DNA of 64,000 nt from Torreya grandis. Its lineage: Eukaryota > Streptophyta > Pinopsida > Cupressales > Taxaceae. Where the stretch lies: positions 612,501 to 676,500 of the forward strand of contig JARHVA010004906.1 in assembly GCA_037957365.1 (NCBI GenBank), in the 5' to 3' direction. Positions 34,788 through 46,384 of the stretch are shown here, piece after piece. Positions within the stretch are counted from its first letter, which is position 1; each line of letters opens with the position of its first letter. The position numbers and the translations under genes were made by a program. Under the pieces are notes generated by a model. That model saw nothing but the letters and a program-made list of their open reading frames with translations, searched no databases and was not told the origin of the DNA.

Positions 34788-35780
34788 TCAATGGATTATT
34801 CATACCTCTGTGTACACTAAGGTTTCATGCCTTCATTTAGCTCTTGACTCTCTAATTTCTAGCTATATATTTTGATAGAGTTTCCCCTTCTATTATAAGC
34901 ATTTCCAAAAGTATTCTACCTTCCAAATTGTTTTAAATGTTTACTATACCCCTCCTTTTTAATTTGTTTATTGCTTGGTTAATGTCATGTATACCATGAA
35001 ATGGTTGGCAGTTATATCTGGTGGTGCTCAGTGTGAACCTGTAGGTCTACCCTATGAGTAGCTATATATTTTATAGACCTCAAGCCATGCATATTTTATA
35101 GACTTAAAATCATATCCCTACTTTTAAATATCAATTATTATCCTTATTCATTGTTAATTCAACTATAATACTATCCTATCCTATAAATCCTAGGTGTTGA
35201 TCTTGAAATTGATTAGGCATCCAACTATCTTCTTCTACCTCTAGCCTTGTATTTTAAGCTCTACACATATCCTATACACTCTCATGCCTTAAAATCTCCT
35301 CCCTACACATCATTCAATGTACTTGATTCCTTATAACTCATGCATTTATTTGTCTCACTCTTCATGCTTCCCGACTCTTCTAGACATTTCTTTTCTCAAG
35401 TGTGCATGCATTGCAAAAATGTGTACCTTTTTAATATGTGTAACATGTCTTCATTAGACTCCTATTTTCCTCTCGAATATTTGAATATTTGTGTTATTAT
35501 ACAAGTCATTCTATGCACTAATCTTTAGTTCCTTGTTTTGCTTACTTCTTATGATGTACATGTGCCTTTGTGCTCCAAAACTTGTAACCCTCATTTATTC
35601 TCTAGCCTTCTACATAACCTAACCATAATTCTTTCATACAAGTGGACCCATGCACTATTTAGAAGTCTTTCCAAAATTTTGTGATACACAACTATGCACT
35701 AAAAAAATTGGTTTTTATTCTTCAGGATACTAACTGTATTTTTGGCTAATGCAACATTTTTTATTCCCTTAGGATGCTCA
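34788..35780 (-). repeat. 5' LTR of the LARD-like element, distal segment
   Basis: It resumes the alignment with the left LARD LTR (GTGTACACTAAGG, ATTTTGATAGAGTTTC, CCTTATAACTC, CTTTGTGCTCCAAAACTT). The end at 35780 is where similarity fades and integrase-like coding begins. Confidence 0.75.
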
Positions 35781-35789
35781 TGAATTAGC

Positions 35790-36790
35790 TTATAATTTTT
35801 TTTAATTAGTTAGTTAAACTTTTAAAAATGAGTTAACATTCTTAAGTACATTCTTAAAGTGTCTTCAACCACTTGGTTGGATCTATATTTTTTTCCCTTC
35901 ATTATCAAATGATATGTTGAACTATAGTTCAACTATTTCCCAAAAGTTGATGTTAAAGTTATCCAAAATCTATAAGTCAACACATTATCTCTATTAGAGA
36001 TAATGACTTCTAGTACTTTTTGAAGTCTTACTATATCTTTAAAAAACTTTGCTACAAGTTCATGAACATTGTTACTAATAGCTTTAGATATATAAAAAGC
36101 AAATTTAATTAAATTATCAACCAAAACAAGAATTATATCATGCTGATATTGAGACTTAGACAACCTCGTTATGAATTATAGGGGCAAAACAACCCATTTA
36201 TTTTCTGGTGCATCATGAGGGTGTAACTTTTTCCTTAGATGATAGTGTTCAAAATATAACACATTTGAAATTAAAAGAGTATTTACACAAAATTTGCCTC
36301 ACCTTTATTAAGTTATATCCACCAATACTATTATCTCAGTTCATGTATCATTTTTTATGACTATATGCATGTAGTATAGAGCATTATGTATTTCATCTAG
36401 TAATTTTCCCTTAATTTTCCTACTATAGGTACATAACACTTCCTTCAACCCTCAATAATTCATCTAAGTTAAAGGAAAATTAAAAAAAATCCAAAATCAA
36501 CCAAATGTTTATACAATACTAATTTCATGTTAGCTTAAAACCCATTAGTTTAATGATCTTATAATTTTTTATGAGATCAGACCAGAGTCTTGATAACGTA
36601 GTAATATAAATTTGCCTATTTAGTGCATCAAAAACATGATTTTGTTTATTTTTTATAAGAAATATTTTAATCCTAAATTATAAAAAAATCCAACCATGTA
36701 CATTGTATAACATTCATAAATATTTTATTATTAATATGCTCAAGTCCCCTATGATCATTGTTTAGTTAGAAAAGCTGATGTTGATGGGTA
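35790..36790 (-). pseudogene. Ty3/gypsy RNase H-integrase remnant
   Basis: Read from right to left on the minus strand: an RNase H tail with DHRGLEHINNK (near 36750) and QNHVFDALNRQIY (near 36630), equivalent to the VADALSRR end. The integrase zinc-finger region follows (LLDEIHNALYYMH near 36400), then LHPHDAPENKWVVLPL (36230-36185). The core segment 36163-35933 contains HDIILVLVDNLIKFAFY, with the first catalytic Asp region altered, and IISNRDNV with the second Asp kept. A YSSTYH piece lies near 35920. Stops are frequent. The fragment lacks RT upstream and ends where the LARD LTR begins, so it is a remnant truncated on both sides. Confidence 0.75.
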
Positions 36791-36799
36791 AATAAGAAT

Positions 36800-37520
36800 C
36801 CACTTACTTTATTGAATAAGGAAAATAGGCATACAAGCCTAATTGAGGACAAATTCAATTCAAAAAGTGATTTCTTGGGTTAAAAAACACATTATCCCAT
36901 GCATATAATGTTATTCCAACGTATCCAATTGATCTTTGTCTTTATATTTGCTTGAAATTTCAAGATTTGCAAAATAAGGTCTTATATCCCTTCCTATTAG
37001 GCCTATTTTCTCCTCCTGTATTTACTCATAAATATTTAAACCACTTTAATATTTTAAAACACATCAAATAAACCCTTTTACAAAGTTTTATCCTTTTTGG
37101 CTAGTTCATTTCTTTTTGTAATGTTTTAGTCTTAAATCCTAGTTTTAAGGTCTATAAGCATGCACACTGGCCGAGAACACTCAAAAAGGCCTAATTTGAT
37201 TATTTTATAATTATTCCACCTAGAAATGGTCTGCCCAAATAATATCTATTATTAAAAGTAATTTCAAGCTTTGAACAATTTCTAAAAGTGGATAAAACAA
37301 CTTATTTCTTGACTATACCTATAGATTTCCAAATTGCAAGAAGCTTGTATTGTTTTTTTATTTGATAAATTAAACCCAAGTTTTACAGGGACCTAAAACC
37401 ATACAAAGTGAGATAAAGAGTTATAACCAGGCTCTAAATGGCCAAATGATCAAAAGAAAAAGGCTAACAACAAAAAAGAGAATAAAGACATAAAAAACAT
37501 GTTAATTGGGGGGACCCTCC
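36800..37520. other. AT-rich sequence, nothing recognised
   Basis: No coherent reading in any frame. A minus-strand YYLGRPFLGG near 37225 recalls the protease LGRPFL motif, but nothing around it supports this. Confidence 0.4.
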
Positions 37521-37529
37521 TTGGTGTCC

Positions 37530-38560
37530 TCCACAATAGAATTATCCTTTGCTAGGATGTTGGACTTATCTTTTGAGGCCTTTGCTATAGTATGATTCCT
37601 GAGTCCCTTAGCTTGTTCATCAGTGAAAATCATCCTCAGGCACTTCCTTCTTTTCTCTTGGAGGAAGGGATGCTTTAGGGGGACCCCAGGTGGGATTTAG
37701 GAATCTTAAGGGATTTGAAGACTGGGGAAAGGGGAGGGGGTTGGGTCAATTCCACCAACAATTAAACCATGGCCTCTATCATCTGGTGGAGCTCATTCCA
37801 ATCCTAAATCAATTTAACCAAATTGAAACCCGCCTTTTGGACCTTTATATTGAAGTTTTCTAGCATTTCTTTGTTTTTCTCATGCTCTGTTGTTACAATG
37901 GCCTTGCCCTTTTCATCAGAGGTGGAAGGAGTACCAAAATTAATAGGTTTGGGTTTAATGATGATCAAATTATTGAGGTGAAGGTCATCAGGAGGGGATT
38001 TGGACAAACTATTATGAGGGGAGTGTTTTAGGATAGGGAGGGATCTCACAGAAGGATCCTCTTCTAGGGAGTCCTCCTCAGAGGATGATCCTTCTAGGGG
38101 GACTTTTTTACCAAGTAGGGTTCAACCATGTTTCACTTGTAGAAAGATGAGGCCTTGGTGCAAGATTAGGTTAGTGTCATTTACCTGGTGAAGGAGGACT
38201 ATGCTTTCCAAGGATTTCAAGAGAAAATTGGGAAGGCTGATCTTAAAAATTGATGAAATGATTGAGCAACATGAAATGGTGTGAGAAGATCAAGGTGTAC
38301 TTACCTTCTAGGGTCATGTACCTCATGACCTGTAAGTAGACTTTGTGTTAGTACTTGGGCAGGTTGGTGTAGCAGAATCCATTCTTCTCAGTTTGCACAA
38401 ATTCATTAGTTCAACAAAAGTGCTGGAAGGATTCCTGCTTTTTAAATTGATCCTTGTATTATTTAGCGCATGTGCATGCCATGATCATGGCATCTCCTAT
38501 AAAATCCTTAGAAACATTTATGTAAATCCTCCCCATGAAAACCTTCTTTTTCATCTAAGC
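37530..38560 (-). pseudogene. unidentified protein-coding remnant (about 250+ codons)
   Basis: On the minus strand a plausible start near 38565 opens MAA-x-MKKKVFMGRIYINVS and continues through pieces KQESFQHFC, TEKNGFCYTNLPKY, QVMRYMTLEGKYTLIFSHHF, LESIVLLHQVNDTNLILHQG and an acidic EGSSSEEDSLEEDPSVRSLP. It then enters the uninterrupted frame 38049-37804, Pro/Ser/Lys-rich with EHEKNKEMLENFNIKVQKAG. About four single-base stops of the kind C-to-T change makes (TAG/TAA for CAG/CAA, TGA for CGA) and one or two frameshifts interrupt it. The region is visibly less AT-rich than its surroundings. I do not recognise the family; a domain carried by a retroelement or a decayed host gene are both possible. 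Confidence 0.45.
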
Positions 38561-38599
38561 AGCCATAGTCTCTGACCACCAGAGGCTAATGCTTGGTGA

Positions 38600-39270
38600 T
38601 GTGTTCCATGTACTCAAGATGCCTATATTGTTAATGAATTAAAAGAAGTGTATATTTTCAATGAGTTACAAGACTAACATTGGAATATCCATTCCATAAA
38701 ATAATATTTATATTCTATTTGAAGAACAAACATAACACAATTTTAGATACACCGTCCTATCTTTTCAAGATTCCCCTCTCCTTCAAAATCTTGGTGTTTC
38801 TTGCTTCCTTCTCTAGCTTTTCTCCTTGTTTTCTTCTTCCCAACTTACTCCTTTTTACCTTCTCTCTCCTCCTCATTCCATAACTCCTAATTTTTTTTAA
38901 CTATCCATCTAATCTTGGTAAATCAATCTTAAAATGGACCTTGGTTGGGTTTTGATAAGGTTGAGTATGAGTTAATGTGTTAGAGTCACTTGAAACATGT
39001 TTAAGACTTTTATGTCTCCTTACATGAAGGATAAAGAGTTTACAACCCATTACAAATAAAGGAAAAGTACCAAAACTCTTAGAACAAGTTTAAATATTTG
39101 AATTTCGTATTTTTTATGGGAAAACCAAAAATACTTCAAAATGACTAGGAAAGGACAAATGAAGCATAGGATATGTTTATTATTGACAAAACTTGACTCT
39201 CTAAACCTCTATAAAACCAAAACATACAAGAATAAATCTACTATGTACATGCACTTGCATCAAAAGTTTA
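38600..39270. other. AT-rich spacer
   Basis: No gene recognised. The 67-codon plus frame at 38680-38883 is Phe/Leu-rich T/C-rich sequence without a domain. Confidence 0.4.
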
Positions 39271-39279
39271 CTCAATAAA

Positions 39280-39458
39280 TAGTGCCTCCATGAAAATTGA
39301 ATGTTATTGATACATGCATATTTTACATTTGTGATTGATGTGAATTGTACATTTTAGAATCCATCACCAATTTATTTTGTATGCTTTAATATTTAAGGTG
39401 AAACAAAATTTCAAGTATCCTAATATTTAAGGTATAAAATGATTGCAAATTTTCTAAT

Positions 39459-39542
<84 letters not shown>

Positions 39543-39715
39543 ATTAGAAAAATTGCAATCATTTTGTACTTTAAATATTAGGATACTTGCAAGTTTGTTT
39601 CACCTTAAATATTAAAGCATATAAAATAAATTGGTGATGGATTCTAAAATGTACAATTCACATGAAAATAGTGCCTCCATGAAAATTGTATGTTATTGAT
39701 ACATACATATTTTAC

Positions 39716-39762
<47 letters not shown>

Positions 39763-40056
39763 TAGAAAAGTTGTAATCATTTTATACCTTAAATATTAGG
39801 ATACTTGTAAGTTTGTTTTACCTTAAATATTAAAGCATACAAAATAAATTGGCAATGGATTTTAAAATGTACAATTCACATCAATCACAAATGTAAAATA
39901 TGCATGCATCAATAATATACAATTTTTCATGGAGGCACTATTTTCATGTGAACTGTACATTTTAAAATCCATCACCAATTTATTTTGTATGCTTTAATAT
40001 TTAAGGTGAAAAAAACTTGCAAGTATCCTAATATTTAAAGTATAAAATGATTGCAA

Positions 40057-40090
<34 letters not shown>

Positions 40091-40785
40091 ATTAGAAAAG
40101 TTGCAATCATTTTATACTTTAAATATTAGGATACTTACAAGTTTGTTTCACCTTAAATATTAAAGCATATAAAATAAATTGGTTATGAATTCTAAAATGT
40201 ACAATTCACATGAAAATAGTGCCTCCATGAAAATTGTATGTTATTGATACATACATATTTTACATATATATATATATATATATATATATAAGATTAGAAA
40301 AGTTGTAATCATTTTATACCTTAAATATTAGGATACTTGTAAGTTTGTTTTACCTTAAATATTAAAGCATAAAAAATAAATTGGCAATGGATTTTTAAAA
40401 ATTACAATTCACATCAATCACAAATGTAAAATATGCATGCATCAATAACATACAATTTTTCATGGAGGCACTATTTTCATGTGAACTGTACATTTTAAAA
40501 TCCATCACCAATTTATTTTGTATGCTTTAATATTTAAGGTGAAACAAACTTGCAAGTATCCTAATATTTAAGGTATAATATGATTGCAACTTTTCTAATC
40601 TTTTATATATATATATATATAATATTAGAAATGTTGCAATCATTTTATACCTTAAATATTAGGATACTTGCAAGTTTGTTTAACCTTAAATATTAAAGCA
40701 TACAAAATAAATTGGTGATGGATTCTAAAATATACAATTCACATGAAAATAGTGCCTCCATGAAAATTGTATGTTATTGATATGT
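39280..40785. repeat. foldback array: inverted units around (TA)n cores
   Basis: A roughly 170-bp unit runs from ATAGTGCCTCCATGAAAATT through TACAATTCACAT, CCATCACCAATTTATTTTGT, AATATTTAAGGTGAAACAAA, CTTGCAAGTATCCTAATATT and TGATTGCAACTTTTCTAATC into a (TA)n tract. It occurs about eight times in alternating orientation, so (TA)n cores (39462-39541, 39718-39758, 40059-40088, 40265-40290, 40604-40621) sit at the centres of long inverted repeats and other junctions join units head to head. The longest core is about 40 TA pairs. No coding is present. It resembles a foldback/MITE-like element amplified locally. Confidence 0.85.
39462..39541. repeat. (TA)n microsatellite, longest core
   Basis: About 80 bp of uninterrupted TA at the axis of a near-perfect inverted repeat whose arms exceed 150 bp. 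Confidence 0.95.
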
Positions 40786-41223
40786 TGTCTTTTCCTTCAA
40801 CTGCCTTCAAAAAGTGTCCTTTGGGAAAATTGGAGGGCACCCGGGTGCTACGAAAATGTCCTGAATTCATTCTTGTACCTTCCCAAAGGGTAGGTGCTCT
40901 TCGAGAATGTTGAAAATGACCCTTCTGAAGGGTACTTCCTTTGCCTTGCTTGTTTGAATGGTCTTTTGGATTCTCTGAAGTATTCCTTCGAACAAAAGCT
41001 TGAAAGATTTACTTCCTTTGGCTTATAGGCTCCCCTTTCAAAAGTGCCTTTGGACTTTCTTTTGCCCTGGTTCATCTTCATTCTTTAATCTGGTTCATCT
41101 TCTGTCGAAAGACTTGTGCAACCCAAATTTGACTGCTTAGAACATTCAAGAGAAGAAGGGGACCGATTTTGGCCTGCAGGACCAAAATGGTCAACAGTCA
41201 TGTTGATAGTTTAATTTAATACC
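40786..41223. other. short less AT-rich segment, unidentified
   Basis: A minus-strand frame of 77 codons (41081-40848) is Lys/Ser/Arg-rich with a SKEYFRESKRPFKQARQRKY stretch. The sequence holds repeated TTCAAAAAGTGTCCTTTGGG/TTTCAAAAGTGCCTTTGGAC motifs, so the frame may be a repeat translation. It may be part of an older element into which the copia element inserted. Confidence 0.3.
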
Positions 41224-43966
41224 TTATTGGAGAGTTGTCAATGATGTCATGGTGATATCATGGAGGTGTCCAAGTGAGTGGATGAAGTGCCTTGATAGTC
41301 TAAGTGATAATGAAAAAGTATGTAATGTACTTGTCCTCCTATGCTTGAAGGAGGATTGGTTGATCTTAAATTTTGGCATGGTTAGAGATGTTTAGGGATG
41401 AGTATGCTGATTTAAATATGTACAAGGGATCCTATTAGAGGTGAAGGATGATTAGAGTTCTTGTGTGCTTGAGTGGAATTCATCTAGTTCTTCATTACAT
41501 TCATCTAGGCATAATTGACTCTATGACAGATAAATATGAGAAGGCATTTTAATGTCATTATATCTCACACGTGTGAATTTTCTAGGAGTAGATTGATATA
41601 TGGTTGGATTTTTCTATGTGAGTAGATTATATGGTCTAAATTTTAGATCGTGTGATTTAGTGAAACAAAAGATATGTGGGTGCAAAGTTGATCCTTTAGA
41701 TAGAAGTGCATTAATTTTCAACACTTAGCCAAATTTGTAAAGAAGATCTAACGTTCCACATTTCATTGCATCAAAGATCGATGATGCAAAATGAATATGA
41801 GATCAACTATGTTATTTGTCTAAGTTCAAGAAAGAGCCAAGTAAGTAGTTTGATGATGGAATATTTTGCATGCTCGAAGGTTTCAAGAGGAAATGGTCAT
41901 ATGGGTTTGTTCAATATTATGCCTAGTTTCTAAGTTTCAAATTTAAGAACATGTGATTGAGTGAAGTGAAAGATATAACTATGCAAAGTTGGCCTTTTAG
42001 GCAGATTGAAATGGTTCCCATAGTTATTTTTGTATAAGGTAAAGATCAAGACCAAATGGAGGTCCAATATTTCACAGGCATTCGTATAGTAGATATCAAT
42101 AGTGCACATTGAGTTAAAGAGGTCAAAGTGTTTGATGGTTTACAAAGGTAAATACTAAGCTATTTTGAAGAGATCAACGAAGCGTGTTTGTTCCAAAGTG
42201 TCAAGAAGCAATGAGATGATGACAAGTGCTCGATGTTTAATAATAAAAATGTTGAAAAGGAATACAAGGGTGCCAAGTGTCATGATCATGAGGTTTTTGA
42301 GTAAGATTTAATGGTGAGTGCTATAAGATAAATACTGAGCTAATCTATAGAGATTGACGGTGCGTATATGGTCAAGATTCTAAGATTACACGTGATGAGG
42401 TCAACTATTTGAAGTTTAACATTTGGGTAGTGGTGTACTATGAGTTAAAGTTTGAAGAAGATTGATAGTGCATATTTAGTTTAAGATGCAAGGGCATGAG
42501 ATGCCTTTTAAGTGAATGAAGTGTAACTATGAACATTTGAATTCAAATATTTGAATTTGACAAAGGAAAGACCAATGTCTATTTTTGGGCCATAGCTTTT
42601 GATATAGGCAAAATTTTCTGATAGTGTAAAAATCAAATTTTTAGAGTACTTTAAGGTGCATCTAAAAATATAGATTTAAATGTATAAAAGTGTGTACAAT
42701 TAAAGTTATGAAGGTTTAAATCTGACTATGTTTTTTTGTTTGCTCTGTAAGTAACCCGAGAAGGGTAATTGAGATGTGCTTGTTGGTATCTCAATGTTTA
42801 AAGGTGAGATATTTATTGGAGTATTTTTTAGACTCTATGAGGACCATCTATGTGTGTTATTAATATTTGAACAATCATATGTAGTATGATTAAAGGGTTA
42901 AAAGTTGATTGTGTTTTTATTCATAATGACTGTGTGTCCTAAAAAGTGACTTAGGTTTATTTGAAAGAGAGTTTTGCTTAAGTGTGACCCATGTTAGATG
43001 CCTTAAGGTTGAAGGCATGTATTGTGGCTGAAAAAGAAACACTATGAACTTGATAATTCATGAAGGCTCTATAAAAGGTAAAATTAAAGATGGTGATTTC
43101 TAGACTTTAACAAGACATGTATGAGAGACTTATGAGTAGGTGCTTGAAGTGAAGGCTTATGTAGATTGGTGGTATATGTGTTAAGTGTGTAATAGAGACA
43201 TATTGTATTAGATTGAAGAAGATACATGTGTGATTAGATCATGTGTTGAAGAGTGTAGAAAATAGAGGAAAGACATAAGTCAGAGTGAGGAGTTTGTGTA
43301 AGATTATTTGGTCATGATGTTGTTATTATGATAGAACTGTTCCAGGTTGATGAGAATGAGAAGTGTGAAATAATATAAAAGATGGTTTTTGGATGAATTA
43401 TGAGCATGTGCAGAAGTGGAGGATATTTTATTAGAGGTTCATCATCAAGTGTTGAAGACATCAGTTCAAAAGTGGAGGTGTTCATTTCATAGGAGGTTAG
43501 AAGAACTTGATCTTCCTTAGGGGTAAGTGTTCCTTGTGAAAAAAGTGTTTCACTAAAGGCCTTAGGTCAGAAGGACTTGACCAAGGTTTTTAGTCAGAAG
43601 GACTTGACCAAAAGGTGGTCAAGAGAACTTGATCATCTTAGGGGTAGGTGTTCCTTGTGAAATTGATGCTTTACTAAATCATGGTTAGAAGGAATTGATT
43701 AGTCTCTTGTTTGTAATATCTTATAGGACAAGTAGTTCATGTGTTATAGGCTTGAAAGTAGATTTTATTCCCTATGAGGGATTCTCACAGGAACTATGTA
43801 TTATGTGCTTTATCTTGCATATGCATTGAACGAATGAGCTTTCTTATTAATGTTACTTGATCAAGTTGATATATGCTAATTATTTAATAGTTTGAAAAGA
43901 TTGGAATTGAAATTGAAATATCTAGGCTCACTATGTCACCCCACCTCAATTATTGTACCTATAATA
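41224..43966 (+). repeat. 5' LTR of the copia-type element
   Basis: It aligns with 47656-50555 from AGTGAGTGGATGAAGTGCCT through AACCCGAGAAGGGTAATTGA to GATTGGAATTGAAATTGAAA. It is shorter than its partner mainly because the right copy carries an extra block near 49360-49525. Confidence 0.88.
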
Positions 43967-43968
43967 AT

Positions 43969-43980
43969 TGGTATCATATC
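43969..43980 (+). promoter_or_regulatory. primer-binding site of the copia-type element
   Basis: TGGTATCATATC lies two bases inside the LTR end; its first eight bases match the usual initiator tRNA-Met site. Confidence 0.6.
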
Positions 43981-44029
43981 AGGTCCTTTGATAAAGGCTT
44001 GATAGCTTAAAGGTGATCCAAGGTACAAT

Positions 44030-46384
44030 ATGGGTAGTCATCAAGGATATTTCTCTACTAAGCAAGCACTGATGTTGAATAGATCCAATTATACTTTTTT
44101 CAGTGTAAGGATGAGGACCTACATCATGTCCCTAGGGTTTGACATTTGTAAATCTATTGTGGATGGTTATTCTGCACCTACTATTCCTCCACCTAGTGTT
44201 GTAGATAAGAAGTTGTTTGAGAACAATTCTAAGGTAATGAATGCTATCACTTGTGATCTTTCAGAGACTAAATATACCAAGGTAGTTCATTATACATTTG
44301 TCAAGGAAATGTGGGATAAATTAAAGACTATTTATGAAGGAGACTCAAAAGTTAAGTTGGTAAAATTACAGACTCACCGAAGATAATTTGAGAGACTCAA
44401 GATGAAGGAAGAAGATTTTGTGGTATCTTTTCTACAGAGTTTTGATGAGATTGTGAATATCATCAGAGGTCTTGGAGAGAACCTTGAATAAGATACTGTA
44501 GTTCAAAATTTATTAATGTCCCTCTCTCTCAAGTTTGATCCTAAAGTATTTTTTATAGAAGAAAGTCATGATCTTACACAATTGAAATTAGATGAATTGC
44601 ATGGCATCTTTACTGCCTATGAGATGAGGAAGAATGATGATATACCACCAAAAAAGGAAGCAACATTCAAAATAGAAATAAAGTGAAAGAATAAATTTTG
44701 AGGTAAAAAACCCAAAGAGGATGACACATGTGATATTAATTAAGATAAACTAATTACTTTATTTACAAGGAAATTAAAAACAATGTCAGGCAAGTATAAG
44801 GGTAATCTACCCTTCAAATGATTCAATTGTGGTGAGATAGGACATTTTACTTACAAGTGTTCTCTTAAGAATAATAAGAATGATGATAAAGATCATGATG
44901 AAGATAAAGATGAAGACAAGAAGACATACAAGTCTGATAAGAGGAAAAAAAGTTTTAGAAAGTATGACAACAAGAAAAAGTTCTTCAAGAACAAGCAGAG
45001 TCTCTACACCAATAAATATTATAGCTCATTAGATGAGAGTGAAGAAAATGGCTCAGAGTGTGATCATGAAGATGATGGTCCTATTGAGGATGAAGCCCTC
45101 TTCATGGTTGAGGAATGAAGTTGCTCACATCAAAATGAGTCTACTTGGATTAATTTAGATGATGATGAAGATGAGGTGGACTATGAGACTACATTGACAA
45201 ATTCTCTTGAAGAACTAAAGATTGAGAAGAAAATAAATAAGAAGATGAAGTCTCAACTCAAAGACTATGAGGATAAATTTAGTGTGTATGAGGTAAGAAT
45301 GAATGAAGACACCAAGGAGCATGAAGATATAGTCAAGCTTCTCAATTGTCAATTAGAAATCCTATCTACAAGCTTGAAAGATAATGAAGATGAATGTTCA
45401 AGGTATGTAAGTGAAAATGAGTCATTGAAATTTGAGTTACAAAAGACATCTAGTAAGGTGAAGTCATTTTTGATATTTGAAAAGACCTCAAGTGATCTAG
45501 AAAATATTTTGAATGATCAAAAAAATGTAAGTGATAGAACTGGTCTTAGATACAAAGAAGAACCATAGAATGCAACTTAAGATAAGATAAAGACTAATGT
45601 GAACAAGAACAATTTGACTTTGAAGACAAATCATCAAATAAGGAATGACGGTGCTGGAAAACTAAAGAAAAATTAGATCAGACAACCAAATGCCATAAAG
45701 TATGCAAATTTCAATGGTTATTGTTACATATGTAATCCATTTGGGCATAGAGCTAAAGAATGCAAGAGACCAGTTAGAAATGAGTTTATATGGAACTATG
45801 ATGGGGGTAATTAGTCAAAAGGTGTGAATAAAGTTAATTGCTTCAGCTGTCTTGATGAGGGACACTTTACTAATCAGTGTCCAAATAAGGTAGGGCAAGT
45901 CGAGTTCACTTCAAAAAGAATAGTTTTTTACAACTGTGAGAAGATTAGTCACATTTATAAATTCTAAAAACAAAGGCTATCAAGTCAAAATGAGTTCAAT
46001 TAGGCTCCTAGAGTGTAAGAAAGAAGGTAAGTTAACTCATGAAAACCAAAGGTGATAAGTATGAGTCATGATGGGTCTGCTGGTCCAAGTACTCTATATG
46101 CTATGGTGGAGAATGCTACAGAAGTTAAAGAGTATCAAGGGCTCTCATTGTCTGCTCATATTATGGATAAAGAGACTGAGCTCAAGGAGAGGACCAAGGT
46201 ATTGTTTGAGGTTATTTCTAAGGTGAGTATGGATCCAAGTGAACATTTTATTATTGTTGAGAAAGTTTTATGCAAGGAACATCAGTTGTCAATGCTTAGT
46301 GATGAGGTTTTGAACTGTAAGGAAGATTCTTCAGATGAAAATGTATGTCATGAATCTTTGTTATCTCCATGTATTGTTAATTAA
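44030..46384 (+). pseudogene. copia Gag polyprotein, few stops
   Basis: Starting at ATG 44030, the first 118 codons are open and carry the DUF4219/UBN2-type Gag core (LNRSNYTFFSVRMRTYIMSLG, VKEMWDKLKTIYEGDSKV). After a TAA the frame continues with ERLKMKEEDFVVSF and the LTQLKLDELHG block. A first knuckle near 44818-44862 (x-FNCGEIGHFTYKC) has its first Cys codon replaced by TGA. A Lys/Asp-rich linker and a coiled coil follow in 45176-45568, including the SSDLENILNDQKNVSDRTGL motif typical of SIRE-type Gags. Two intact CX2CX4HX4C knuckles are CYICNPFGHRAKEC (about 45724-45765) and CFSCLDEGHFTNQC (about 45841-45882); a decayed fourth is near 45930-45970. The last open part is 46052-46384. Gag would form the particle and bind RNA; roughly ten stops mean this copy no longer codes for it. 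Confidence 0.85.

Larger units (their letters stand above)
23832..35780 (-). mobile_element. LARD-like LTR element (non-coding interior), split by a nested gypsy element
   Basis: Two copies of a roughly 1.15-kb LTR lie at 23832-25019 and at 28210-28359 plus 34788-35780; the second is interrupted by another element. Between them is about 3.2 kb without recognisable coding capacity. On the minus strand the order is LTR, primer-binding site (TGGTATCA, complementary to initiator tRNA-Met, at 28204-28197), interior, short purine tract (CTAGGGAG near 25020) and LTR, so the transcript would run right to left. Long LTRs with a multi-kb non-coding interior define large retrotransposon derivatives, which depend on proteins of other elements. 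No clear target duplication is seen; boundaries are good to a few bases at the left LTR and to tens of bases at 35780. Confidence 0.75.

Noticed and set aside
37190..37260. LGRPFL-like protease motif on the minus strand
   Set aside because: Isolated six-residue match with no supporting protease or Gag sequence around it.
40848..41081. A basic 77-codon minus-strand protein
   Set aside because: Not listed as a gene because the sequence contains internal repeats that generate the Lys/Ser pattern; described only as part of an unidentified segment.
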